DNA of 64,000 bases, taken from Chenopodium formosanum (Eukaryota > Streptophyta > Magnoliopsida > Caryophyllales > Amaranthaceae). Of this stretch, positions 44,360-55,505 are shown piece after piece; the stretch's first letter is position 1; each line of letters begins with the position of its first letter. Both the position numbers and the translations under genes were made by a program. Location: positions 38,441,398 through 38,505,397 of the forward strand of contig CM044869.1 of assembly GCA_024500155.1 (NCBI GenBank), written 5' to 3'. Under the pieces are notes generated by a model. It searched no databases, had not been told where the DNA came from, and worked only from the letters and a program-made list of their open reading frames with translations.

Positions 44360-45507
44360 TGTTGGGTTTCGGTAAGTCTAACTCACCGCAGAACAAAACC
44401 CGACCCTAAGACCCGCTCAAAATTAATATAACTAAATCAAATAAATAACAAGAAAGAGAGAAAAGACAATCTTACCCTTGTCGCGTGCTTCGCTCACACC
44501 CGGAGCTTTTACTTCAAAGCCAAGTCTTGGAAGTGTAGAGAACTCCTACAGTATCTACCCGCAACTCGACCAGATCGGTCTCTTACTCGGAGTTTAGCCG
44601 AGTTGGACCCAAACACTACTCGAGTATTATATGAACTTAAAAGGTTTTCTCTAAAGTGGAGATGCCTTATTGAGTTCCTCCTTAAGTAAACAATCCCAAG
44701 GTATGCCTTCGCTATTTATAAGGAGTGCTTCCTTGTGAATTCCTCTCATCTTTCAATGTGGGACTTTTTCACAAAAAGATCCCATATGGAAAGAATGTTG
44801 AATTCAATTCCTAGTTAAATAAACCATTGAGGCACTAAGTAACAAGTGTCACATGGTTAGATGAGGACCACTTCCTCACTTGCTCCCCAAGGCAACTCAC
44901 ATCCATTGTGAGCTAACCATGTGGCACCCAACCTTGAGCCCCAAGATGGGTTCGGTTGGGCCGCCACACTTCGACCCGCGACCATGGCACTGCCAACGTG
45001 GCACACTGCCAACGTGGCGCGCTGCCAACGTGGCGCGCTGCCAACGTGGCACGATGCCACTTGGCGTCGCCACATAGCGTGCTTCCATGTGCGCTGCTAC
45101 GTGTGTTGCCACAAGGCGCGCTTCCATAACCTTTCGCGTGGCTAGGGTTTTTACTTGTTACTTGAAGCATTTCCCCGTCTCGCCAATTCCTAAATTTTTG
45201 CTCGACTTTTAAGATTCGGCTCCAACGCTCTAAGCTCGGAATCCGACGTCTTTGATCATAATACTCGAGTGACTCATTAATTCCTTTCGGATTAATTCGT
45301 CGTATCGGATCGTTAGTTGCTTGGGTGTGACCCACAAGGTTCTATGAAGATTAAGCTGTAATATTAATTATGGATTAATATTACTAATCGGAAGCGGCCT
45401 CCAACTAGGCATTCCGATCACTTGACCTCACTGAATAATTAGCTTTCTATTAATTTCGAACCCTCTATCAGAATAATACACTTGTTCAAAGGACATCATC
45501 CCTATCA
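44360..45507 (-). mobile_element. Copia 3' LTR, minus strand (1148 bp)
   Basis: Inverted copy of the family LTR. The plus-strand left end TGTTGGGTTTCGG is the LTR end, and the right end CATCATCCCTATCA is its start. It matches 4844-6138 closely, including the passage around TGAGGACCACTTCCTCACTT. TATA box on minus (plus GCTATTTATAAGG, 44711-44723). A polypurine tract on the high side (45508 onward) makes it the 3' LTR. GC-rich repeats lie at 44985-45130; ORFs there on both strands are not genes. Confidence 0.9.
44991..45065. repeat. 16-bp tandem repeat in copia U3, 4 to 5 copies
   Basis: Units TGCCAACGTGGCGCGC and TGCCAACGTGGCACAC follow each other at a 16-bp period from 44991, with a decayed fifth unit. 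Each unit contains the near-palindrome GCCAACGTGGC. Related scattered motifs occur in the copia LTR at 5210-5470. Confidence 0.9.
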
Positions 45508-46790
45508 ATCTCCCACTTGTCCTTACGGACAAGTGCGCTTTTATGTATAGCCTATTTCCTATGTCACTTAATGTCTCTTCATGAACTATAAGGTACGATT
45601 ATTCGTCTTCCTTATTACGTCCAGAAGTATTTCTTGAAATCCAAGTTCGACTGTCAATAAGTAGATGATTTGTAAAACCTATCTGAGCACGGCCATGCAT
45701 TTTCACAGTCTCGCTATTCGAGAGGCCTTGTAAACAATAAAGACATGTTCGCTATTGATAATAGGAGGACTGTGAGCTTCTCTTACTAAGAGGACCTAGC
45801 CACCCGAGTGTTGCCGTTATAATCTCCATGTACGGCAGACATTTGACGAACATCAAAGTGGACTAGTACTCAAACAAGAGAACTCACAATACTCATGGTC
45901 GGGGAAAGAGGTTCCGATAGCCATAATAAGAGGTGTACATATGACGATTTTTAAATCTCTTAAAGTACTCTCATAGGTAGATCCGACATGGTTTCAAACC
46001 AAAACCTGTGAAAATGATTTATGACAAACATGTCCTTGTTGCACAAGAAACTGTGCTATAAATCATACTACACACTAATCTCAAGGGGCCATTAATCGTC
46101 CATCATTTAAATGACCTCAATTAGGGATAATTTTCTATTACAATATTCAATGTTCACTTAATATGTATTTCTTTCTCCAAGACTGGTCTTGATACCCTAT
46201 TTTGAATATTCTCAAAATAGAATGGACTCATAATTTAATTCTAAACCACAATTAAATAGTTTTGTGGAATAATTAGAAAAATTTTATTCCACTGTGAAAC
46301 TTTACATCCTTTCATCTTATGATAAATGGTTTTCCCAAATGTTATAAGAGTAATACTCTTTATAAAACATATAGAAATCACACCCATATTTAATATGCTC
46401 GATTTCTTTCGTGCATTTGTGAATGTTGTCGTTCACTTTTTGCAAATCTTAGCATCTTCATTATCTACCACTTTCATAATAAGATGGTAAAATTAGAGAT
46501 TGTTATGGATTATATGTGACTTAGGATTTATTGTCCAAGTAATGGCTCCCACTCATTTTCATGATTGAGATTTTCAACTTGACAACCTATAATCATCAAC
46601 GTTCAATAACGAACTTTCCATTTAACATCTTCCTTATTATTGCCTTTAAGACAATAATATTTTTAACATATATTTTAGTAAACTTCCTAATGATGCTTTT
46701 CTTGGGTTTCACTCCAAACGGCTCACAACGATTTAGGATACCCTAATCATTTGTTATCATGGAAATTTACTTTAAATTTCTGCACATTAT
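45508..46790 (-). mobile_element. Copia 3' internal noncoding region, minus strand, decayed
   Basis: Inverted and colinear with about 3600-4843: the polypurine tract, CTTACGGACAAGTGCGCT-type sequence, GAGTATTACTCTTTATAAAA-type sequence and GGGTTTCACTCCAAA are shared. No coding capacity. It ends at 46790, where element A begins; flank ATTAT (46786-46790) is the expected target copy. The rest of this copia copy should lie beyond the window. Confidence 0.85.
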
Positions 46791-48348
46791 TGACAAGGGA
46801 ATAAACGCGTCGTCAATTTTCTATCCCTAGATCAAATACAATTTATACAACCTAAAAAAACCTAATACGAGTATAAGGCAAGCATAGGGGTCGAACCACA
46901 GAGAATGGATAAACACCACCAAATGTTATCGACAATTAAGCTAGTCCGGAATAGGAGATAAATAAACTAAAGTCTAAATATGCTAAAACAAGAAATAAAA
47001 CATTAAGGGAAATGGTTTAGGAATAGCATTCACTTGAACATAAACAAAGGCATAGAAATTGAATTAATTATGAACTAAACATGCTTAAATATCGAAATAA
47101 AGGATGCAATCTAGCCGCCTTCCGGGGTCAATTGGCTTCTCCTAACATAGCCTCTATGCTTCCACATTAGAACCATATACTAGGAGGTACTATTAAATAA
47201 CAATCGATAATAATGAACCTTAGCTAAGTCAACTTCCGTTCCTTGTTAGCAAAGATTCACCTTTAATCAACCAATAATGTGCACTTGCAAGAAGATTGAA
47301 GAATATCAAGCATATAAAGACTTTAATCACAAATAAATCAATTCTAACCTAGAACATGCTTAAGATCCAACTACACCACAACCATCTCCTTAATGGGGAA
47401 ATTACTCACTAATCATGATAACAACAAGATTAATCAACAAATAATCAAGAATCAACATGATTAACAAGCAATACCAACAACAAAAACAATAATCAAAAGA
47501 AAGCAAATAAAAATAGAGGAGAGAGAGTTAGAGATTCTCATTGATTGAAGATGAAAGTCTACAAACAAGATGATCAATCTTCTTCTTCAAAATCTAAGCT
47601 CAACAATGGTGAAACCCTCACTTTCTTTCTTTAAACTACTCTAATCCTAAGCTAAACCTAGAGAGAGAATCTCTCCTAAAACAAGGGAAAGAGATCTAAA
47701 AGAAAATAAAGTTCTCCCGTACAAACCAAGCCCCGCAATATATAAAGAATCGCGCAAAAACGCTGAACATGACCCGCTGTGCGCCCGTGCAAGGATCTGT
47801 GCGCCCGCGCATGGTAGTTGTGCGCCCTCGCAGCAGTCTGTGCGCCCGGGCAATGTAGCTGCGCGCCTGCGCATTTGTGGGTTGCGCGGCTTGTGCTTGG
47901 GTGTGTGCGCCCGTGCTGCTGGATGCGCGCCCGCGCGGTGTGGGTGTGCGCCCGCGCACATGTCGCGCACAGGCCGCGCAAAACTTTCTGCCTCGATTAT
48001 GCAATTTCGCCAATTTTGCGCGGGTTCTCACAAGGCTGCGCGCCCGCACATTATTCGCGCCCTTGCACCTTGCTTTCTTCGATTCTTCTCTCATGCTTCC
48101 TTGGCTTCTTCTTTGCAATCCAAGACTTCAAATACCTAAGCACAAACACCAAGGGAAGCAATAAGGTATAGGGAACGGTGCAAACACGCGATGAAGGCAA
48201 GCATTCAACAATATATGCGATTTCATTAAAAATACATCGAGACATGTATACACGCATTATTTGAACAAAACAACTACAGAACACCCTAAGACAAGCTAAA
48301 ACAAGGCATAAACACTATCCTAGGAGTGACATAAAATGTCACTCATCA
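46791..48348 (-). mobile_element. Athila-like 3' LTR, minus strand (element A, 1558 bp)
   Basis: Plus-strand ends TGACAAGGGAATAAACGCGT and CACTCATCA. The TATA-like AATATATAAA at 47737-47746 reads TTTATATATT on minus. The GC-rich block lies at 47780-48060, just upstream. A polypurine tract follows at 48349. Nearly colinear with 51848-53415. Several ORFs of 95-140 codons on both strands at 47647-48171 are products of the GC-rich block and are not genes. Confidence 0.85.
47780..48060. repeat. GC-rich GTGCGCCCGCGCA array in U3 (element A)
   Basis: About ten imperfect copies of a 12-13-bp motif, GTGCGCCCGCGCA and variants, are spaced about 25-30 bp apart and rich in CpG. The block lies about 40 bp upstream of the minus-strand TATA. 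Confidence 0.85.
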
Positions 48349-48362
48349 AATTCCCCCAAGCT
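48349..48362 (-). other. Polypurine tract of element A
   Basis: AATTCCCCCAAGCT on plus, directly inside the 3' LTR. Further copies of CCCCCAAGCTT occur at about 49175, 49212 and 50213. Confidence 0.7.
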
Positions 48363-50560
48363 AAACCTTTGCTCATCCTCGAGCAAAGCTAGAGCAAAAG
48401 AGAACAAGACGAAATTATTGAAAGCAAAAGAAACAAAATAGAAACAAGGAGAGAGAATGTACACTAACTCACTGTCGTAGGAATCACGGTTGTTTTTAGC
48501 TACAACAAGCCCTTAAAACCCCAAAGTCGCCTATGAGGACGAGTGAGGTCTCGTGAGGGTTTCCTAAGAGATTAACCCACAACTCTTGACAAAAACCAAG
48601 ACAAGGCAACAAAAGGAAAAGAAAAAAGAAACATGAAAAGAAAGAGCAAAACACAAGTTCATATATGGACAAGAGATAGGGACAAGTACTAGTGAATGCA
48701 AACCTTTCTAAATAGACAAATGTATGCACGATCCAAGATGTCAATGGTTGATTGAAACATAAGACATGCTAAGCATAGAGAACTACTTAGGACTCAATCC
48801 ACCCTAGCCCCAACCAATCGGGCCACGTTCTCTCCACTAGCTTCAAATCAACCCTTAAGCTAGCTTCTCAAGATTCCACGAAGGAACCGGAAAAAGATAA
48901 AGAAATGAAAAACTTTGAGAAGGTAATCCCGACGTCTCAACTATGCATACTCTTTCGATAGGTTTGAAGTCTATCTCCCTCCACCGTTCTTTTGACCTAA
49001 CCCACTAGAGTCTAAGGGTCTTTCTATTGGTTGTAACGTAAGGCTAAGGGTTAAGGCGGGGTAAAAATTTTAAATTTGGTGATAATTCCTAAGTGAAACA
49101 AAAAGTGCGGCCGACACTCAAAAATAACTCAAAAATTCACTAAATATCAAGCAAAAATACCGCTAATGCCATTCCCCCAAGCTTATTCAACATAAACACA
49201 CAATATTCCCCCCCCCCCCAAGCTTGAACAAAGCATTGTCCTCAATGCTTAAACTAAGGAAGAAAATGAATCCATCTAAAATATTTTTGTTGTTTTGCTT
49301 TTTTTTTTTTCAAGCTTTTTTTTTTCTTTCTTTTTTTTTTTTTTAACTTTATTCATTGTCCTTGCCTTTTTTTAATTTTGGACGGCTTTTTCTTGAAACT
49401 TCACTTGATTTTCATAAATTTGCATATTTCTTTACAAGCTCAACTCTAACCAAATCTCAAAGTGCTTCTTGTTTATAATCAACAACTCAAAACTTAAACC
49501 TCACATGCCAATGCTTCACTAACTAAAAGGTTGGTAAACATAGGCCATTAGGTTTGTAATGTGGTTTAAACAAGAGCGGGAAACATAAGGCTCAAATTGG
49601 TTAGCATGTAGGTTTATGTAAAATAGAAAATCAAATTTGTAACAAAACTAAAAGAAGATAAAGAAAAAAATGAAAAAGGGTGCCCTTTTCCTCCCCTAGA
49701 GTGCTTTGGTCACGATCTTGGGAGCTATAAGTCAAAACAAGGATCAAGATATGCATAGCTAAGGATCCAAATGCGCCACACAACAAAGTGATGAAGTCTA
49801 GAACAATGTTACCTCACACGGGATTATAACTAAGCAAATACCAACTAAGGGTGCCAAATCCACTATAGAGAGCAACACCATCTTACCACATACCACGTGA
49901 ACTAGGGTTTCATGAATTCCTAAAAGTTCTTAACCCGGCTACCTTAGCATGTAATATCCTAGAGTCAACCAATGACACTCTCAAACCGTGCACACATTAA
50001 CCACTTAGGAAGAAAGGCATTCAAGAGTAAACAAATCCAAAAGATATAATGTCCAATTAAGAACAAACAAAACACAATTTTGCTAAACTTGCCTTGAAGT
50101 AAACCAAAAATCTTTTAGGATTTTCCAAAAGCATGAAAAACATGGAAATGCATATACTCAAGTGCATGACATATATGAATCAACATCCCACCAAACATGG
50201 TAGAATACCCTCCCCCAAGCTTGAATGAAACCAAGCTCTCAAATCATAAACGATGAAACCAAGGAGGGGAAAACAAGGAAAAATTAATCCAACATTACCA
50301 ACACATGATCTTCAAGTCACAATAAGTAAGAGAGAGAGGGAAAAGAAGGATATTACCGGATATGGGATAAATGCAAAATCACACAAAAAAAAACCCGAAA
50401 TAACCTCATATGGGCCACAATCTCTACAAATAAGGCTTGAATTCCACATGATAGGTAAGTTGAGGCACATTTCCTTGATTCTTGATCATCACCAATGCGC
50501 AAGAGTATATCAAGTTGTGTACCTAGCAAGGAACACAAACACGTCCATGAGAGAAAATCT
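48349..50560 (-). mobile_element. Athila-like 3' noncoding region (element A)
   Basis: About 2.2 kb without a supported gene, homologous to 10926-13030 and 53416-55500. It contains long T or C runs (49200-49345), three extra polypurine-like CCCCCAAGCTT motifs, and conserved passages such as TTAACCACTTAGGAAG-type sequence. It probably is the element's long 3' untranslated region. Confidence 0.7.
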
Positions 50561-50563
50561 AAT

Positions 50564-51514
50564 CTAAAAACAAAAGAAAATGAAAGCAATAAAACACGGG
50601 TTACTTCCCGCAAAGGCTTGCTTAACATCCAAGCATGACCAATCTAGTGGATAACCCGACAAAGAACGCAAAAGCTTGTCATATGCACCGGCAAACATAT
50701 CAAGAAATAGAGCATACGCGATGCTCATATGACAAGCAAACATAAAGTACAAGGAGACTTTATGTTTGAGAGAAGGGGGAAAAGAAAAAGTAAAAGAATC
50801 AAAAGAAAAATCAATAAAATAAGAAGAAAAAGAAAGATAGGGAGGCAAACTATCCTCACAAAAATCTTTTTGGTTGGCATTATAACTCTTTTCCTCACCA
50901 ACAATAAAAGAGTTGGGGGCTTCGGAAGCATGGATAGGAAGAGGATTCCTAAGCGGTTCTTTGAGAAAAGAAGGGAGGAACATAGGATAGTAGGGGATAT
51001 GGTTAAACCTTTGGGAGAAAGGTGTATGAGAAAGGGGAAAAGGGGTAGTTATTCCCTCACCACAAGATCTCACATCACAAATGAGGGCATGGAAATCAAT
51101 CATGGAATCCTCAAATGAAGAACCCTCATGATCTACATCTCCCTCAAGCTCAAAAACTCCAAATGATTCAGCCTCAACCTCCTCTTCATCATCTTGAACA
51201 ACATCTCCCATACATTTCTCAAGTCCTACCATCTCAAATCCAAGAGTGAATGGGGGAAAATTCCTCTCAAACTCATCTCTTTCTAATGAAGCATTTTCAA
51301 TGAACTCACTCAAAAGGTTATGGGCTTTCGTTTGGAATGCAAGAAATATTTGGGCCATAATCTTAAATGAGTCCAAATCATCATGGATAGACGAGTCAAA
51401 AGCTTGCTCATTGGAATCATCTAGGGAACTATGGGACACATCTTTAGAATTCATGCAAAAATCGGAAGCTATATGAGAGAACATGCACTTCATCATCATT
51501 AGAATGTACCTCAT
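50564..51514 (-). CDS. Element A ORF of unknown function, 316 codons
   Basis: An open frame on minus without a recognised domain. The N-terminal half is acidic (runs of Asp/Glu, about residues 105-135, around VVQDDEEEVEAES). The middle is Pro/Phe/Ser-rich. The C-terminal part holds a hydrophobic stretch (MFACHMSIAYALFLDMFAGA, about residues 255-275) followed by YDKLLRSLSG. It overlaps the gag-like ORF 51444-51800 in another frame. The two probably were one gene before a frameshift, since the shared nucleotides encode a plausible continuation. Whether the hydrophobic stretch is a real membrane segment is unknown. It lies in the sense direction of element A. Confidence 0.5.
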   Translation of the reverse strand: MRYILMMMKCMFSHIASDFCMNSKDVSHSSLDDSNEQAFDSSIHDDLDSFKIMAQIFLAFQTKAHNLLSEFIENASLERDEFERNFPPFTLGFEMVGLEKCMGDVVQDDEEEVEAESFGVFELEGDVDHEGSSFEDSMIDFHALICDVRSCGEGITTPFPLSHTPFSQRFNHIPYYPMFLPSFLKEPLRNPLPIHASEAPNSFIVGEEKSYNANQKDFCEDSLPPYLSFSSYFIDFSFDSFTFSFPPSLKHKVSLYFMFACHMSIAYALFLDMFAGAYDKLLRSLSGYPLDWSCLDVKQAFAGSNPCFIAFIFFCF

Positions 51515-51847
51515 TACATTGAGCTATAGAGGGAAGGCAGTTGAAATCACGCATTACATGGTCACTATGGGGAGCATCAAGCACATCATGGGAATTCATA
51601 TTAGACAAATCATGACAATTAGCATCAACATTAAAAGCATGAGAATCCCGAACATAAGTCTCATGATTGGCCCTCTCCCAATCATAATTATCCCTAGCTA
51701 ACGATGAATAGAAATCCCAAGCTTCATCCGAAGACATAGTTTCAAGATCACCATTTAACATATTATCAACCACTCCTCTAAAATGCTCATTTAATCCCAA
51801 ATTAATGATTTCACAATAATCACCCTTGGTAAAACCCTTAACACCAT
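51444..51847 (-). pseudogene. Athila-like gag C-terminal remnant (element A)
   Basis: The frame runs on minus from 51847 with KGFTKGDYCEI, then LGLNEHFRGVVDNMLNGDLE and SSDEAWDFYSSLARDNYDWE. This is the helical end of Athila/Tat gag cores, where a DEAYEL...NYQW-type signature is usual. An acidic, His/Asn-rich tail follows and leads into the 316-codon ORF. No protease, RT or integrase lies between this gag end and the 3' LTR, so element A is a pol-less derivative. The N-terminal gag half is cut off by the LTR of element B at 51848; flank ACCAT (51843-51847) is the expected target copy. Confidence 0.65.
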
Positions 51848-53415
51848 TGACAAGGGAATAAACGCGTCGTCAATTGTCTATCCCTAGATCAAATACAATT
51901 TATACAACCTAAACAAACCTAATACGAGTATAAGGCAAGTATAGGGGTCGAACCACAAGGAGACATGCATAAACACCACATTCACTACTTAAGACTTAAG
52001 CTATCTCGGGACAAGAAGTGTGAATAACTAAGATATTAAACTAAAGATTAAGAATGATTAAAGATCAATATAACTAAACACCAAGGAAAGTGGGTAGATG
52101 TTGGTGCCAATTGATCATGCAATAACACGGAAGCAAAGCAATGGTAAATTAAGCATGCAAGAATATCGAAATAAAGCTCGATCTAACCGCCTTCCGGGGT
52201 TAATCGATTTCTCCTAACATAGCCTCTATGTTTCCACACTAGAACCATATATTAGAAGGTGCAATCAATGAACTATAGATAGCAATGAACTTTAACTAAG
52301 TCAACTTCCGTTTCTTGTTAGCAAAGATTCACCTTTAATCAACCAACAATGTGCACTTGCAAGAAGATTAAAGAATATCACACATACAAAGACTTTAATC
52401 ACCATTAACATAACCCCAACATCATAAGCATGAATCAATTAACAACTACACATCCCCACACCCTTGGCTAGGTGACTACTCACAAATCATATTGAACACA
52501 ATATCAATCATCAAATCAATAAGCATCAACATGATAAATAAGCAAAGAACGAAAATCAAAATAAGCAACAAAACTAAATACAAAAGTAAAGAAAGAGAGT
52601 AAGAGATTGCTCATTAATTGAAGATGAAGATTTACAAAGATTCAATCAAGCTCCTTCTTCAATATCCAAGTTCATCAATGAAAATCCACACTTTCTCTCT
52701 CTACTAATGAAGTTTCTCTCTCTAGATTAGGGTTTAATTGTCTCTAAGATAAGGCTAGATGGTCCACTAATCTCCCCTACAACCTATATATATAGGTCCT
52801 TTAAAAGATACAAAAATACGAAATTAAAAAAAAAAGTGCAACTCAGCGTTGCGCGCCCGCGCATATACACTGCGCGCCTGCGCAGATATTATGCGTGCGC
52901 CCACGCAGATCTTGTGCGCCCGCAGATCTGTGGGTACGGGGAATTAGACCCATGGATGCGCGCCTTCTCCCAACAATACTGCGCGCTCGCGCTTGAAGAG
53001 TATGCGTCCGCACACAAGGCGCGCACAAGGCGCACACAACTCCCTGTTTTGGCTCTGCTGCTGCTGCCGTCTTGGGCGGGTTCTCCCAGGGTTGCGCGCC
53101 CGCACATATCAAAGTCGCGCGCCCGCACACAAAGCGCGCACAAGGCGCACAAAATCTTCTGTTTGTGTTCTGTTCTTGAAGCATTCCTGCGCGGGTTCTC
53201 ACAGTGCTGCGCGCCCGCACACAGGGGATTTTGGGGGTGAATTGCTCTTCTTCCAATGCCTTGATTCCTACAAAACAAAAACAAAGAAAACAAGGAGAAA
53301 GGCAAACAAAGAAAAGAGGAACAAAAAGGAGAGAAAAAGGGGGTAAACAAGCTACAAATGGGAGGGAAACACCCGTAAAAAGAGCACTAAATTGTGGCAT
53401 AAATACCACTCATCA
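51848..53415 (-). mobile_element. Athila-like 3' LTR, minus strand (element B, 1568 bp)
   Basis: Same ends as the LTR at 46791. TATA on minus at 52784-52796 (CTATATATATAGG), GC-rich array at 52845-53215 just upstream, polypurine tract at 53416. It could be mistaken for the 5' LTR of element A. However, the sequence on its low side is in-frame gag rather than a primer site, so it is the 3' LTR of a separate element inserted in A. GC-rich ORFs at 52836-53409 are not genes. Confidence 0.85.
52845..53215. repeat. GC-rich GCGCGCCCGCGCA array in U3 (element B)
   Basis: About ten copies of GCGCGCCCGCGCA or GCGCGCCCGCACA with variable spacers. It lies about 50 bp upstream of the minus-strand TATA box. 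Confidence 0.85.
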
Positions 53416-55500
53416 AATTCCCCCACACTTGCTTCTTTCTTGTCCTCAAGCAAAGGAAACCAAGGCAAAAGACAACATACATAACAAACACAACATGACA
53501 AGGTTCAAGAAAATCAATCAAGTACCACAGTGAGAAATGCTCAATTCGGACTCAAATATAATGACATTGATCAAAGAATACCTACCTTTCTCAATTCAAG
53601 AGGGAAAACACGCTTTAAGATGCTCAAGGTTGAAAGAGACAAACCTAAGCTAAGCATAGAGAACTAATGATTTCATCCTCCGCCCTAGCCCCATCCAAGA
53701 CGGTCCACGTTCTCTCCGCTAGCTTCAATTCATCCCCTAGTTGGCTCCTCATGATTCCGCGAGGGAACCGAAAAAAAAAAATAATTCTATGTGGAACAAT
53801 GAGGCCATCCCGACATCTCAACTATGCATACTCTCTCCATAGGGTTGAAATCCATCTCCCTCCACCGTTTCCTTGACCACGCCCCTCTAAAGTCCAAGGG
53901 TCTTAGTTAAGGTTGTAATGTCATGGATAAAGGTTAAGGTAGGGAATTAATTTGAAAACTTTGGTGGAAACTCCTAAGTGAAGCATAAGAGTGGCCATCT
54001 CTCAATAACAACATAGGAATCTAATCTAAATTTCAAATCACAACCTTCAATACAAATTACATGACAATACTACTCTTTTTTGCAAGATTTTCATTCAACT
54101 CAATTTTTCCTTCTCCTTTTCCTTTCTTTCTTTCCTCTTCATTTTTTTTTTTTTTTGAATGGTGTTTGGTTTTCATAAATTACAACTTCCTTGCCAAACC
54201 TTTTGCACACTTTTTCATGAATAGACTTTCAAGACCTCATTCGAACCAAATTTCACAACTTCCTTACTTAAAATCAAGACTCTCAAACTCGAACCTCACA
54301 AGCCGATGCTTCACTAACTACAAGGGTTGGTAGAACATAGGCTGCTAGGTTTGTAATGTGGTTTAACCAAGAAAGGGGAAATAAGGCTCAACATGGCTAG
54401 CAAGAAGGTATATGTAAAATAAAAACCAAATTTGTAACAAAACACAAGGAAAACAAAGAAAAATGAGAAGAGGTGCCCTCTTCCTCCTCTAGAGTTATAT
54501 GATCACGGTCGTGGGAGCTAGATACCAACACAAGGATTAAGACACGCATAGTTAAGGATCCAAAATGCCGCTCAACAAAAGTGATGGAGGCTTGAACAAT
54601 AAACGCTCACATGGGATATGAAAATAAGCAATTACCAACCAAGGGAATCCTATTCATTACGGAGAGCAACACCATCTTACCACTTTCCCGTGAGCTAGGG
54701 GTTCAAACGTCCTCAAGAGTTCTAAACCGGGCTACCTTAGCTTAAAATGTGTCTAGTTCAACCCTAAGCACTCTCAAACCGTGAAGACCCTCTTCAACTA
54801 GGAAGGTAAGCATTCAAAAATATGTCATTACAAAAGCATATAGGTCCACATATCCAAATGAACGAGCAAATTCTCAATTTTCAAAAATTTTGCTCTTGTC
54901 ATGATTATGAATGTCACATAAAAGAAAGAAGAAAAGCAACACACAAAGAAAAAGGAAGAAATAAAAAAGGTTCATAAATGAGGCATGTAAATCATATAAA
55001 TCCCAATCGACATACAATGATCGTTGAATATAACATCAACGATCCTAGGTTCCTTAGAACCAAATCAATCAACCTCGAACCATTCAACTCCTTCTTAAAC
55101 TAACCTAAGCTATGCAACCAATCAAATATTGAAAGAGTTGAGAAGGAGAATTTGTCACCTAATTACGCTTAGAAAACGCAAATCCACAATCGTTGAAACT
55201 CCATTACTCGGAAAAATTTGGGGAGTGCGCCAATAAGCCCTACAAAATGTCAAAGTCCAAAACAACTCGGCAAATATTTGGTTAGTAGCAAGAGAAATAT
55301 ATACATAGAAATAAAGAGAAAACAAAATAGAGAAAATAAACTACTAAAGAAAAAGAACAAAGAAAAAAAAGGAAAAATGTTTGGATTAAAGGGGAATTTG
55401 GATTTTCGAAAAAAACGGGAGCCAAAACAACACAAGGTTTCATTAAAAACATCTTCATCATCATTTTTTTTTGAAAAGAGGGGAAGGAACCTTCCAAAAA
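53416..55500 (-). mobile_element. Athila-like 3' noncoding region (element B)
   Basis: Starts with the polypurine tract AATTCCCCCACACTTGC. Homologous to the same region of elements A and C (for example CCATCCCGACATCTCAACTATGC-type sequence at about 53806 and CTATGCATACTC at 48943). No supported gene; the plus ORF 54061-54333 comes from a T-rich run. Confidence 0.7.
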
Positions 55501-55505
55501 GACAC

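Noticed and set aside
47647..48171. Several ORFs of 95-140 codons on both strands, Ala/Arg/Cys-rich
   Set aside because: They overlap in up to six frames inside the GC-rich U3 array of an LTR; stop-free frames are expected from the base composition.
52836..53409. ORFs of 109-188 codons on both strands
   Set aside because: Same GC-rich LTR array as in element A; no domain or codon constraint visible.
46791..53415. One complete element A with LTRs at both ends
   Set aside because: The LTR at 51848 has a polypurine tract on its high side and in-frame gag, not a primer site, on its low side, so it is the 3' LTR of a second element.
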